58,462 nt of DNA from Flavobacteriaceae bacterium. GTDB taxonomy: Bacteria; Bacteroidota; Bacteroidia; Flavobacteriales; Flavobacteriaceae. Below the pieces are notes generated by a model, which did no database searches, was not told where the DNA came from, and saw nothing but the letters and a program-made list of their open reading frames with translations. The DNA lies in the NCBI GenBank assembly GCA_013043685.1, contig JABDNT010000037.1, positions 1 through 58,462 on the forward strand. The letters are read 5' to 3'. The stretch's first letter is position 1. Each line of letters begins with the position of its first letter. Positions 1 through 8,099 of the stretch are shown here, in pieces. Position numbers and translations under genes: made by a program.

Positions 1-2
1 GC

Positions 3-464
3 TTTGCTTTAGGTGGAGGGCTGGAACTTGCCATGTCTGCTCATTTCCGAATAGCTAGCGACAATGCCCGGATGGGGCTGCCAGAAGTATCCCTGGGAGT
101 GATCCCGGGTTATGGAGGAACTCAACGTCTGCCTCAACTGGTTGGAAAAGGTCGTGCCTTTGAAATGATCATGACCGCCGGAATGATCTCCGCTGACCAG
201 GCACTACAGTACGGATTAGTAAACCATGTTACTGCCCAGGATGAGTTAATGCCACTGGCAGAAAAGCTTGCTGGTAAAGTTTTAAATAATTCGTCCGTTG
301 CGATTTCCGCGGCTATCACGGCCATCAATGCTGGCTATGAGGATGGAGAAAATGGTTTCGACGAGGAGATCACCCAATTCGGGAAGTGTTTTGGAACAGC
401 AGATTTCCAGGAAGGCACCCAGGCATTTCTTCAGAAAAGGAAAGCTGAATTTCCTGGGAAATAG
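3..464 (+). CDS. Enoyl-CoA hydratase/isomerase family protein, C-terminal part
   Basis: This is the C-terminal ~150 residues of a crotonase-fold enoyl-CoA hydratase; the gene begins before the window, and the open frame runs in from base 3. The first visible residues, FALGGGLELA, are the oxyanion-hole and first catalytic-Glu motif. LPEVSLGVIPGYGGTQRL follows, with the second catalytic Glu and the usual glycine-rich turn. Both glutamates needed for hydration of 2-enoyl-CoA are therefore present. The family acts in beta-oxidation or short-chain acyl-CoA catabolism in the cytoplasm. The C-terminal trimerisation helix ends normally (FLQKRKAEFPGK), so only the N-terminus is missing. The substrate cannot be read from this fragment. 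Confidence 0.9.
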   Translation, partial: FALGGGLELAMSAHFRIASDNARMGLPEVSLGVIPGYGGTQRLPQLVGKGRAFEMIMTAGMISADQALQYGLVNHVTAQDELMPLAEKLAGKVLNNSSVAISAAITAINAGYEDGENGFDEEITQFGKCFGTADFQEGTQAFLQKRKAEFPGK

Positions 465-545
465 GAAAATATCCGATAGTTGTTGGAAATAATCCATAGT
501 TGAATTATCTTTGAATCACTCCACAGGTATTTTCAAGGTTATTTT

Positions 546-1613
546 ATGTCCCAACCCATTAAAGGCCGAGGTGCTCAGCGCAAGGCCCACAATCGTTTTT
601 TTGAATTAAAACACGAAATAAGAGACGAGTTTCTAAATTATTGTCAAAAGGAAGATGAACTTGCCTCTTCCAACAATACCAATTATATTGAAGTATTTCC
701 GAAGAGTTTCGTAAATAAGATAAACAGCCCGGATGTGGGAATGGGATATTCTGCTAATCCTTACCAGGGCTGTGAACATGGCTGTGTGTACTGCTATGCA
801 AGAAACTCGCATGAGTACTGGGGGTATGGCGCCGGAATTGATTTCGAGCAAAATATCATGGTAAAGAAGAACGCACCGGAATTGCTAGAGGAATTTATTC
901 GAAAGAAATCCTGGGATGGTAATACCATCGTTTTTTCGGGAAATACAGATGCATATCAACCAATAGAGCGCAAACTTCAGATCACACGTGAATGTTTAAA
1001 GGTTTTACTGAAATGGAAACATCCGGTCGGGATCATTACAAAGAATTCATTGGTCTTGAGAGATCTGGACCTGTTAAAAGAAATGGCCGCAATCAATACT
1101 GTTGCAGTTTATATTTCCATTACTTCTTTATCTGAAGATACCCGGAGGTTACTGGAACCAAGAACCACTAGTGTTAAGCAACGATTAAAAACCGTAGAGG
1201 CCCTATCCAACCATGGAATTCCTGTCAATGTGATGATCGCGCCGATAATCCCGTCGTTAAATAGCCATGAGATCATTCCCATAGTTAAGAAAGTTGCTGA
1301 ATTAGGCGCAAGAAGTGTCGCACATACTGTGGTGAGACTCAACGGTCAGATAGCACTGCTTTTCGAGGACTGGTTAAAAAAGACAATTCCGAATAAAGCC
1401 GATCGTATTCTCAACCAGATAGCCGAATGTCATGGAGGTAACCTGAACGATAGCAAATGGGGCAGACGAATGCGCGGCGATGGTGTAATTGCAAAACAGA
1501 TTGGGGATACTGTGGCTTTGGCGAAAAAGAAATTCCTGCAAGGATCTGGTATGCCAAAATTGGATCGCAATCACTATTTGCAACTTAAAGACCCGCAGAT
1601 GAAGTTGTTCTAA
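546..1613 (+). CDS. PA0069-type (SPL-like) radical SAM protein
   Basis: A 355-residue radical SAM protein of the spore-photoproduct-lyase-like SplB group, often named the PA0069 family. The [4Fe-4S]-binding motif is CEHGCVYCYAR near residue 76, after the group's typical NPYQGCEHGC lead. An FSGNTDAYQPIE segment and a TKNS strand follow, as expected in this group. The start is the ATG after TTTT; no Shine-Dalgarno site is seen. The gene stands alone on the strand, 80 bp after the hydratase. The family presumably does SAM-dependent radical chemistry, possibly on nucleic acid, but its physiological substrate is not known to me. The length is normal. Confidence 0.88.
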   Translation: MSQPIKGRGAQRKAHNRFFELKHEIRDEFLNYCQKEDELASSNNTNYIEVFPKSFVNKINSPDVGMGYSANPYQGCEHGCVYCYARNSHEYWGYGAGIDFEQNIMVKKNAPELLEEFIRKKSWDGNTIVFSGNTDAYQPIERKLQITRECLKVLLKWKHPVGIITKNSLVLRDLDLLKEMAAINTVAVYISITSLSEDTRRLLEPRTTSVKQRLKTVEALSNHGIPVNVMIAPIIPSLNSHEIIPIVKKVAELGARSVAHTVVRLNGQIALLFEDWLKKTIPNKADRILNQIAECHGGNLNDSKWGRRMRGDGVIAKQIGDTVALAKKKFLQGSGMPKLDRNHYLQLKDPQMKLF

Positions 1614-1651
1614 ATGATAATGACCTGTTAAAGTCCTTTTTTAATATCTTG

Positions 1652-3418
1652 ATGTTGAATATCTTTAGAATGAATCTAAATAAAATTGCTATGGTCTATT
1701 TTCTGCGCGAATCTTATGCCTTAAAGTCGAAATTGTTCCTTGTTCTGTGTTTATTCGTTGGACTTTTCTACGGTGTTAGTACTGCATATTCACAGTCCAG
1801 TATCAAAGAAAACATATTGAAAGTGAATGGGAAGGTCTCCACTGAAGCGGGAGCGCCTTTGATGAATGCAGATATTCACATAAAGAACACTTTTATAGCT
1901 ACCCAGAGTGATGAGGATGGAGAATTCGAGATCGATTTAATGGCGGGTGACGTCCTGGTGGTGTCGGCATTTTTGATGAAGACTTCCGAAATAACCGTAA
2001 GATCAGGGGATTATATTTCTATAAATCTAGCAGCGAATGCCGAACTCCTCGACGATATACTTTTAAGTCAGAAAAAGAAACAAGAAGAGCGTGTCAGCAC
2101 TCCTTTTCAAAACGTAAAATCCGATTCAAGAGGATTTCCCAAGCAAAGTTTACTAAATAAAGACTTCTGGCCCGGGGATATTAGTGTGTATGAATCTCTC
2201 GTGCGGAATCCGCTTTTATCGGGACGGCCCGGTGGGGGATTATCATTTCAGAGAAGCCGCGGACAAATAAATCCGTCACCTGCCCTGGTAATTTTAGACG
2301 ATGTACCCGTGGATCAATCTGTATTACAGCAACTAGATCCGGACCAGGTACAAAGTGTATCCATGGTTCGTTCCTTAGCGGGGAGTATTAAGTACGGAAG
2401 TTTGGGAGCTGGGGGTGTAATTTATGTCAAGACGAAGAATACCTTCAATTTCGACGACAATGAAGGCGGTAAAAGCAGATCGGCACTGGCCACCGATAAT
2501 GAGTATAGCGAAAACCTCCTTTCCATAGAAGAAAGCTTTGAAGATTCCTCCTATATCGCACAGTTGAAGTCTGCACAATCCTTTGAACAGGCCAAAGACA
2601 TTTACGACCAGCATACAGTAAGTCTGGGAGTGAGCTCATTATTATACTATCTTGAGGCATCCGATTTTTTCACCCAGTGGGATCCGTTGTATTCACATCA
2701 TATATTATCTCAGTTGTTCAGACTGAGCAATAATAATCCTAAAGTATTATTGGGAATTGCCTACCAGTGTGAGCAATTAGGCAGGCATCGCCAGGCAGCT
2801 TATGTGTACCAGGAATTGATGCTGATGCGACCAGATCATGTGCAATCATATTTAGACCTGGCACAAGTTTATACGCAAATAGGTAATTACAAACTGGCGA
2901 GCAGCCTGTACCGACAAATGTTATACAATACCATTCCCAACCTGGATTTCAGGCCAATCGAATTCCAGATCATTACTGAATATAGAAGGTTTCTGTCGAA
3001 GTTCCGATCGAAGGTCAAATTCCAGGGCCTACCTAATGAATTGCTAATTCCGAATTCCCGAAAAACGGTTCGAATTGTTTTCGAATGGACCAACCCGCTC
3101 ACGGAATTCGAACTTCAGTTTGTGAGTCCGGACAAGAAATTCTATAACTGGAGACATTCGGCGTTCGATAATAAGGGTTTTATTGAAAGCGAGTTAGCAT
3201 CTGGATTTTCAACCAAGGATTTTGTAATTGAAAATGCTGCCAGAGGCGACTGGATTATTAATATAAACAGGCTAAGCGAGGATAATGAAAACATCCCGAC
3301 ATTCGTGAAATACACTATTTATAAGAATTATGGTTTACAAAATGAAACCACGGAAACTAAGATAGTTCCACTGAATAAGGTAGATATGAAAGTTACGTTG
3401 GATGCCATTTCAGGCTAA
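1652..3418 (+). CDS. Secreted chimera: carboxypeptidase-like domain, TonB-receptor plug, TPR and DUF2135-like end
   Basis: About 588 residues. A signal peptide core (LFLVLCLFVGLFYG) ends near TAYSQ. A carboxypeptidase-regulatory-like beta domain follows (VNGKVSTEAGAPLMNADI). Next comes a segment matching the end of a TonB-receptor plug (ALVILDDVPVD then GSLGAGGVIYVKTK). No beta-barrel follows. Instead there are at least two TPR-type helical pairs (LLGIAYQCEQLGRHRQAAYV and YLDLAQVYTQIGNYKLASS). The C-terminus (VFEWTNPLTEFELQFVSP) resembles the DUF2135 type. It cannot form a TonB channel and is more likely a periplasmic or surface assembly or binding protein. ATG at 1652 is used; ATGs at 1670 and 1691 are also possible and would give a shorter n-region. 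The domain calls are from memory of the families. Confidence 0.7.
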   Translation: MLNIFRMNLNKIAMVYFLRESYALKSKLFLVLCLFVGLFYGVSTAYSQSSIKENILKVNGKVSTEAGAPLMNADIHIKNTFIATQSDEDGEFEIDLMAGDVLVVSAFLMKTSEITVRSGDYISINLAANAELLDDILLSQKKKQEERVSTPFQNVKSDSRGFPKQSLLNKDFWPGDISVYESLVRNPLLSGRPGGGLSFQRSRGQINPSPALVILDDVPVDQSVLQQLDPDQVQSVSMVRSLAGSIKYGSLGAGGVIYVKTKNTFNFDDNEGGKSRSALATDNEYSENLLSIEESFEDSSYIAQLKSAQSFEQAKDIYDQHTVSLGVSSLLYYLEASDFFTQWDPLYSHHILSQLFRLSNNNPKVLLGIAYQCEQLGRHRQAAYVYQELMLMRPDHVQSYLDLAQVYTQIGNYKLASSLYRQMLYNTIPNLDFRPIEFQIITEYRRFLSKFRSKVKFQGLPNELLIPNSRKTVRIVFEWTNPLTEFELQFVSPDKKFYNWRHSAFDNKGFIESELASGFSTKDFVIENAARGDWIININRLSEDNENIPTFVKYTIYKNYGLQNETTETKIVPLNKVDMKVTLDAISG

Positions 3419-3513
3419 GACTATGTTTTTCTCACTGAAATAACCTGTTCCCTCAATAAAGGTTTCAAAAGACTCATGTGAAAACTAGTTTCAAGGTATA
3501 ATTACACTATATC

Positions 3514-4371
3514 ATGAAACGAATCTTACTAACATTTTCTGTTCTATTCCTTTCAATTGTATCAGCCCAGGACAGGTTGTCTATATCAGGGATTATTATC
3601 AATGCCGAAACAGGAACTCCTATTGAGTTTGTAAATATCGGATTCAATTCAATTAAAATTGGAACGGTTAGTAAACACGATGGTAGCTTTACACTCGAAC
3701 TTCGGAAGAATCTCTTCGAATCAAATGATCATTTAATAATTTCTTCCATCGGTTATCAAACAGAATTCATACCCAGGGCCGAATGGTCTGCATGGACTAA
3801 TATCCAAAATAAAATCCTTTTAAATCCTGAAACCACTCAGCTGGACCCTGTAATAATTACAGCTGGTCCACTTGGATTCGAACGCCTGGGGAGTGAGTCG
3901 TATTCATTGAGCGAACTGGGATTTTGGAATGATGACGATGCTTTAGGCGGTGAACTTGCTACCCGTATAAAGATCGAGAAGAAACGCACAAAACTCATCG
4001 ACTTCAAGTTTCACGTGCTGAAAAACGAAGCAGACAGCGTAAAAGTTCGAATCAACATTTATAATTGTGATAAGAATATGCCGGGGCAGAATATTTTATC
4101 TGAAAACATATTTCACACGATCACTACAAATAAAGGTATTGAAAGAGTTTCCTTAAAGGAATATAATATCACAACAGACTATGATATAGTGGTAGGCATT
4201 GAAATGGTTAAGTTTTACGGCGATGAACTATATCTGTCGGTTTCGGCTACACCTTTCGGCGGCACAGCATATTTAAGAGAAAGAAGTCAGTCTGGCTGGG
4301 ATGTTCGTTGGAATTTCGGATTGGCATTTGGGTTATTAAGTTCCTACCCGCAGTCCGGGACAAAACCTTAG
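3514..4371 (+). CDS. Carboxypeptidase-like regulatory domain protein, secreted
   Basis: A 285-residue protein with a short signal peptide (ILLTFSVLFLSIVSAQ). A carboxypeptidase-regulatory-like beta sandwich follows, with the typical start SISGIIINAETGTPIEFVNI and the sequence DGSFTLELRK. The rest (residues ~115-285) is beta-rich and I do not recognise it. The N-terminal domain is the one that precedes TonB receptors, but there is no plug or barrel here. It lies 95 bp after the plug/TPR chimera on the same strand, so the two may be co-expressed surface proteins. Its stop overlaps the stop of the convergent acyltransferase gene by four bases. The function is unknown. Confidence 0.7.
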   Translation: MKRILLTFSVLFLSIVSAQDRLSISGIIINAETGTPIEFVNIGFNSIKIGTVSKHDGSFTLELRKNLFESNDHLIISSIGYQTEFIPRAEWSAWTNIQNKILLNPETTQLDPVIITAGPLGFERLGSESYSLSELGFWNDDDALGGELATRIKIEKKRTKLIDFKFHVLKNEADSVKVRINIYNCDKNMPGQNILSENIFHTITTNKGIERVSLKEYNITTDYDIVVGIEMVKFYGDELYLSVSATPFGGTAYLRERSQSGWDVRWNFGLAFGLLSSYPQSGTKP

Positions 4372-5132
4372 TTAGTTGGATCCCCGGGTATTGTTTCAAT
4401 TTCAGAAATGACCAATCGCTCTACATGGTCAATTAGTTCCGAAGGGTCATTCCCTGCAACCTTTATAGCTGAATGTGCTTTAAGAATTAAATGAGTGCCT
4501 ACAGGTATGGGAAACATTCCATATCGTTGCAACTTCCATGAATTGCTAATACTAACCGGAAGTATCCAGGCTTCAGGAGCATGCTCGATCAAGGTAAGTA
4601 AGCCCTTTCTTTTAAATGGTTTAGGAATTCCGGTTCTGCTGCGGGTACCTTCAGGGAATATAACCACTGACCTTTTATATTGCTGGATATATTTACCAAT
4701 CTTTTCGATTTGTTCGGTTGCCTGTTTCGGATTCTTCCTGTCGATTAAAACAGATCCACCGTATTTAAGATTATAGGAAATAGTCGGTATCTTTCTTCCT
4801 AATTCTATTTTCGATATGAATTTGGGGTGTAACTTCCGAAGAAACCATATTAAGGGAGGAATATCCCACATGCTCTGGTGATTGGAAATAATTATTATTG
4901 CTGCGTTATCCGGCATATAATCCGGAACTTTGATTGAATAGGTAGTACCAAGAATATGAAGTATACGGACTACCAGCAGATTAAAATAATCGACACTATT
5001 CTTGTGCGCCTGGTATCCAAAAAGATTGAGGGATATCCGCTGGATAGGATCGAAAACAAGTAATAAGAAGCCAAAGACCACATAGAAAATTATGGATAGC
5101 GGGTAACTCAGGAACTTTAGTACAGCTTTCAC
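4368..5132 (-). CDS. 1-acyl-sn-glycerol-3-phosphate acyltransferase (PlsC family)
   Basis: A 254-residue membrane acyltransferase of the PlsC/LPLAT family, which transfers an acyl chain from acyl-ACP or acyl-CoA to lysophosphatidic acid or a related lyso-lipid. An N-terminal hydrophobic segment (LSIIFYVVFGFLLLVF) anchors it. Motif I is NHQSMWD (the NHx4D catalytic pair, near residue 84). Motif III is FPEGTRSR near residue 160. The sequence between them (GGSVLIDRKNPKQA) fits motif II. The start codon is GTG; no in-frame ATG gives a better N-terminus. It is the last gene of a two-gene minus-strand group after the bacilliredoxin, from which a hairpin terminator separates it. Confidence 0.88.
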   Translation of the reverse strand: MKAVLKFLSYPLSIIFYVVFGFLLLVFDPIQRISLNLFGYQAHKNSVDYFNLLVVRILHILGTTYSIKVPDYMPDNAAIIIISNHQSMWDIPPLIWFLRKLHPKFISKIELGRKIPTISYNLKYGGSVLIDRKNPKQATEQIEKIGKYIQQYKRSVVIFPEGTRSRTGIPKPFKRKGLLTLIEHAPEAWILPVSISNSWKLQRYGMFPIPVGTHLILKAHSAIKVAGNDPSELIDHVERLVISEIETIPGDPTN

Positions 5133-5137
5133 TATTC

Positions 5138-5173
5138 AAAAATAAAAAACCGCCAACAATAAATTGCCAGCGG
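5138..5173 (-). terminator. Intrinsic terminator after the bacilliredoxin gene
   Basis: On the minus strand an 11-bp stem (CCGCTGGCAAT with ATTGTTGGCGG, three G-U pairs in the middle) has a two-base loop. It is followed by a T-run with one interruption (TTTTTTATTTTT). It lies between the bacilliredoxin stop and the acyltransferase start, so the acyltransferase probably depends on read-through or its own promoter. Confidence 0.75.
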
Positions 5174-5198
5174 CCTTTGATTTACTTTAATTCAGGGC

Positions 5199-5609
5199 CT
5201 AACAGAATTCGTTGTAGGCACCTTTAAGGTTATCGGCGATCATATCTGCAGCCCGGCCTTCAATATGGTGACGTTCCAGCATGTGCACCAATTCACCATT
5301 TTTAAATAATGCCATAGAAGGTGAACTTGGTGGGAATGGGATCATTTGCGCACGGGCGGCGTCAACAGCTTCTGTTTCCATACCGGCGAATACTGTTACG
5401 AGATGATCCGGAGTTTTTGCATTTTGCAAAGACATACGGGCTCCAGGCCTCGCATTGGCAGCGGCACAACCACAAACCGAATTCACCACTACAAGAGTAG
5501 TTCCTTCTTTAGCTAACGCCTGCTCTACCTCATCGGCAGTTCTTAATTCTGCAAATCCTATACTGGTTAGATCTTCGCGCATGGGTTTTACAAGTTCTTC
5601 TGGATACAT
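5199..5609 (-). CDS. BrxA/BrxB family bacilliredoxin
   Basis: A 136-residue thioredoxin-fold protein of the YphP/YqiW (bacilliredoxin) family. In Firmicutes these proteins remove bacillithiol from S-thiolated proteins. The active site is the family's CxC (SVCGCAAA, Cys46 and Cys48) rather than CxxC. FPPSSPSMALF, with the cis-Pro region, follows. MYPEELVKPMREDLT at the N-terminus is a family hallmark. A third cysteine is the last residue. The neighbours do not point to a specific pathway. In Bacteroidota the low-molecular-weight thiol partner is not certain, so the assignment is to the family rather than to the reaction. Confidence 0.9.
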   Translation of the reverse strand: MYPEELVKPMREDLTSIGFAELRTADEVEQALAKEGTTLVVVNSVCGCAAANARPGARMSLQNAKTPDHLVTVFAGMETEAVDAARAQMIPFPPSSPSMALFKNGELVHMLERHHIEGRAADMIADNLKGAYNEFC

Positions 5610-5747
5610 AATTCGAATATTTTTAGATGTAACAAATTTGCGGCAAAGATACGCAAATAAGTTCCTAAATAAATCACAAAAGCCATAACGAAGGTTCCTT
5701 TCTTTATTATAGTTTTATTATGTAACAACCTCCATGAAGTGAATACT

Positions 5748-5755
5748 TATCTTTG
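5748..5755 (+). promoter_or_regulatory. Candidate -7 box (TATCTTTG) for the TerB-DnaJ gene
   Basis: TATCTTTG fits the Bacteroidota -7 consensus TAnnTTTG and lies 27 bases before the ATG. No TTG is found at the usual -33 distance, so this is only a partial promoter match. Confidence 0.35.
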
Positions 5756-5782
5756 TCAGAGTTAAACACCCAAATTATTTAA

Positions 5783-6523
5783 ATGTTTCGTTGGTTAGGA
5801 GCAATACTCGGTTACGTTTTTTATAGATTCCCAGGAGCTATCATCGGATTTTTAATAGGAAGCCTGATAGACAGTATGGGGGGTAAGAAAAGCACGGGGG
5901 GATACGGTAGAGTCTTTCAGCAGCAGAGACGGGATCAGGTAAGCCCGGCCGATTTCGAGTTAAACCTTCTCTCACTTGCATCTCTGGTTATCAAGGCAGA
6001 TGGTGCGGTAAGCCAGGTGGAACTGGACTATGTGAGACAATACTTTGTCCAGGCGTATGGTAAAGAGCGGGCCAATGCAACTTTCAGGGTATTTAATGAT
6101 GTAATTAAGACAAGAGAGGTTTCCGCCCAACGAATTGGTGGTTTGCTGAGGCGACGGATGCGATATGAATCCCGACTCCAGGTAATTCATTTTCTGTTTA
6201 GTATTGCAAATGCAGATGGATATGTCTCCGATGGTGAACTAAGGATCATTAATAATATTTCGGTCAATTTAGGGATTCAGAATGCCGATTTCGAGAGCAT
6301 AAAGGCAATGTTCTTTAAGAATCCGGACAGTGCCTATAAGATCCTGGAAATTGATCGAACCGCGACTGATTCGGAGATAAAAGCTGCCTACCGGCGGATG
6401 GCTAAGAAATATCATCCGGATAAACTTCAACACATGGACGAAGCCTACCGCAAGGGTGCCGGAGATAAATTCAGGAAGGTGCAGGAAGCTTACGAACAAC
6501 TTCAAAAAGAACGCGGATTCTAG
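5783..6523 (+). CDS. TerB-DnaJ co-chaperone (DjlA-like)
   Basis: A 246-residue protein with the DjlA layout. A short hydrophobic, glycine-rich N-terminus ([20 protein letters not shown]) could insert in the membrane. A TerB-like helical domain covers residues ~55-165 ([20 protein letters not shown] and [20 protein letters not shown], two acidic TerB repeats). A C-terminal J domain covers residues ~180-245 ([20 protein letters not shown] with the HPD motif in KYHPDKL). The HPD shows that it can stimulate DnaK-type ATPase. It is probably monocistronic. Its client is unknown. Confidence 0.88.
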   Translation: MFRWLGAILGYVFYRFPGAIIGFLIGSLIDSMGGKKSTGGYGRVFQQQRRDQVSPADFELNLLSLASLVIKADGAVSQVELDYVRQYFVQAYGKERANATFRVFNDVIKTREVSAQRIGGLLRRRMRYESRLQVIHFLFSIANADGYVSDGELRIINNISVNLGIQNADFESIKAMFFKNPDSAYKILEIDRTATDSEIKAAYRRMAKKYHPDKLQHMDEAYRKGAGDKFRKVQEAYEQLQKERGF

Positions 6524-6593
6524 GATATAACGTGTGCATTCAACGTATAAATCCGCCAAATTTCTTTATTCACACCTATTTTTCGTCTTGGCT

Positions 6594-6635
6594 AAAAATA
6601 TTATATATATAAATCAAAAAATATTTTTACTTTTG
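6594..6635 (+). promoter_or_regulatory. mntR promoter with a flanking inverted repeat (candidate operator)
   Basis: A perfect 9-base inverted repeat, AAAAATATT (6594-6602) and AATATTTTT (6620-6628), sits directly before a -7 box TACTTTTG (6628-6635). The ATG of the repressor gene follows only four bases later. Repressor binding here would cover the promoter, which suggests autoregulation. The repeat is AT-only, so chance is a real alternative. Confidence 0.45.
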
Positions 6636-6639
6636 CACT

Positions 6640-7296
6640 ATGTATTCGTTAGCAGAAGAAAATTATTTAAAGGCTATATATCATCTGGAGCAAGAAGCAA
6701 AGGGTGAAGTAAGTACAAATGCCATTGCAGATCGCATGGCTACAAAGCCATCTTCTGTAACTGATATGATTCAGAAATTAGCAGATAAAAAGCTACTTTC
6801 ATACAAACGTTATAAAGGAGCGTTGCTCACGCCGGAAGGCCGAAAGATAGCTGCGGGTGTAATTCGAAAGCATCGCCTATGGGAGGTTTTTCTGGTTGAA
6901 AAGTTAGATTTTCACTGGGATGAGGTTCATGAGATTGCCGAACAACTAGAACATGTCCATTCGGAAAAATTAATCAGCAGGTTGGATCAGTTTTTAGGTA
7001 ATCCCGATTTCGATCCTCACGGTGATCCTATCCCTGACAAGCACGGCAATATTAAGCGAACGGAGAAAAAGCTACTCTCTGAATTGGATAAGAAACAGCG
7101 CGGTGTTTGTGTTGGGGTGAAAGAATCGAGCAGTGATTTCCTACAATATTTAGATAAAAAAAAGATCACAATCGGGACCAAAATACTGGTGCTTGGGAAA
7201 GAGTTTTTCGATGGCTCAATGGTAATCCAGGTAGGTCGGGATCAGTTCTTTATTTCAAAAAAAATAGCAGAAAATTTATATGTTCAAACCAACTAG
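6640..7296 (+). CDS. mntR: Metal-dependent transcriptional regulator, DtxR/MntR family
   Basis: A 218-residue iron/manganese-responsive repressor. The winged helix is residues 1-65 (MYSLAEENYLKAIYHLEQEA, recognition helix near TKPSSVTDMIQKL). The dimerisation and metal domain is residues ~70-140 (EHVHSEKLISRLDQFLGNPD and DPHGDPIP, with the family's metal-ligand His/Glu positions). A C-terminal SH3/FeoA-like domain covers ~150-215. It heads a unit with an outer-membrane protein and a ZIP transporter, which are its likely targets, and FeoAB lies nearby. The -7 box is so close to the ATG that the transcript may be leaderless. Manganese rather than iron as the effector is inferred from the ZIP partner. 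Confidence 0.85.
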   Translation: MYSLAEENYLKAIYHLEQEAKGEVSTNAIADRMATKPSSVTDMIQKLADKKLLSYKRYKGALLTPEGRKIAAGVIRKHRLWEVFLVEKLDFHWDEVHEIAEQLEHVHSEKLISRLDQFLGNPDFDPHGDPIPDKHGNIKRTEKKLLSELDKKQRGVCVGVKESSSDFLQYLDKKKITIGTKILVLGKEFFDGSMVIQVGRDQFFISKKIAENLYVQTN

Positions 7297-7300
7297 CGCA

Positions 7301-8089
7301 ATGAGAAATCGAGCGATCTTAATTCTAATATGCCTGGGAGGCACCGTCAAAATGCTAGCTCAGGAGAAAGAAGTAACCGAGCCACTTGTGACAGACCGTC
7401 CGGATGCCACTGAAGCTTCTACCACTGTGCCAAAGGGTGCGCTGCAAATTGAAACAGGTGCTTTTTACACTTCGTTTGAAGAGAATGAAATTAAAGAAGA
7501 AGTCTTAGGCCTGAATACAACACTAGTACGATATGGAATTTTGGAAAACCTTGAACTTCGTTTAGGATGGAATTTCGAAGAAGGACGTACCACTATCAAT
7601 GGTATGGAATTAGATGATGTGACCAGCGGTATGTCTCCATTATTGGCTGGTATAAAAGTAAATATTACCGAAGAAAAGGGCCTTATGCCTGAAATAGCTT
7701 TGATTGGTCACATCTTTCTTCCATTTACAGCCTCTTCTGATTACAGGCCTGAGACAACGGCTACGGATTTTAGGTTTTCACTTTCACATACATTGAGTGA
7801 AAAGTCCAGCCTGGGATATAATATAGGGGCACAATGGGGAGCCGATTCTCCCGAGGCTGCCTATATCTACACCCTGGCTTATGGATATAGCATAACCGAT
7901 AGATTCGGTTTTTATGCAGAATTATACGGGGATTTACCAGAGGACAGCCGGGCCAATCATTTTTGGGATGCCGGCTTAACTTATTTATTAATGAATAATC
8001 TACAGCTCGATGCTACCGTTGGCAGTGGTATTACTGATGGTCAGGACCTACTGTTAAGTGCCGGAGTGAGCTATAGAATACCAAAATAA
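7301..8089 (+). CDS. Outer-membrane transporter-like protein (phenol-MetA/DUF3187-like barrel)
   Basis: About 262 residues: a signal peptide (AILILICLGGTVKMLAQ), then an antiparallel beta-barrel pattern with many aromatic strand ends. The start LVTDRPDATEASTTVPKGAL is the hallmark of the protein group usually annotated only as transporter (MetA-pathway-of-phenol-degradation fold). The ATG at 7301 gives a clean signal peptide; the ATG at 7280 would overlap the repressor gene and add seven residues. It sits between the repressor and the ZIP gene, with 10 bp to the latter, so it may be an outer-membrane route for the metal that the ZIP protein imports. That role is inferred from position. Confidence 0.7.
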   Translation: MRNRAILILICLGGTVKMLAQEKEVTEPLVTDRPDATEASTTVPKGALQIETGAFYTSFEENEIKEEVLGLNTTLVRYGILENLELRLGWNFEEGRTTINGMELDDVTSGMSPLLAGIKVNITEEKGLMPEIALIGHIFLPFTASSDYRPETTATDFRFSLSHTLSEKSSLGYNIGAQWGADSPEAAYIYTLAYGYSITDRFGFYAELYGDLPEDSRANHFWDAGLTYLLMNNLQLDATVGSGITDGQDLLLSAGVSYRIPK

Positions 8090-8099
8090 AAAAGTAATC

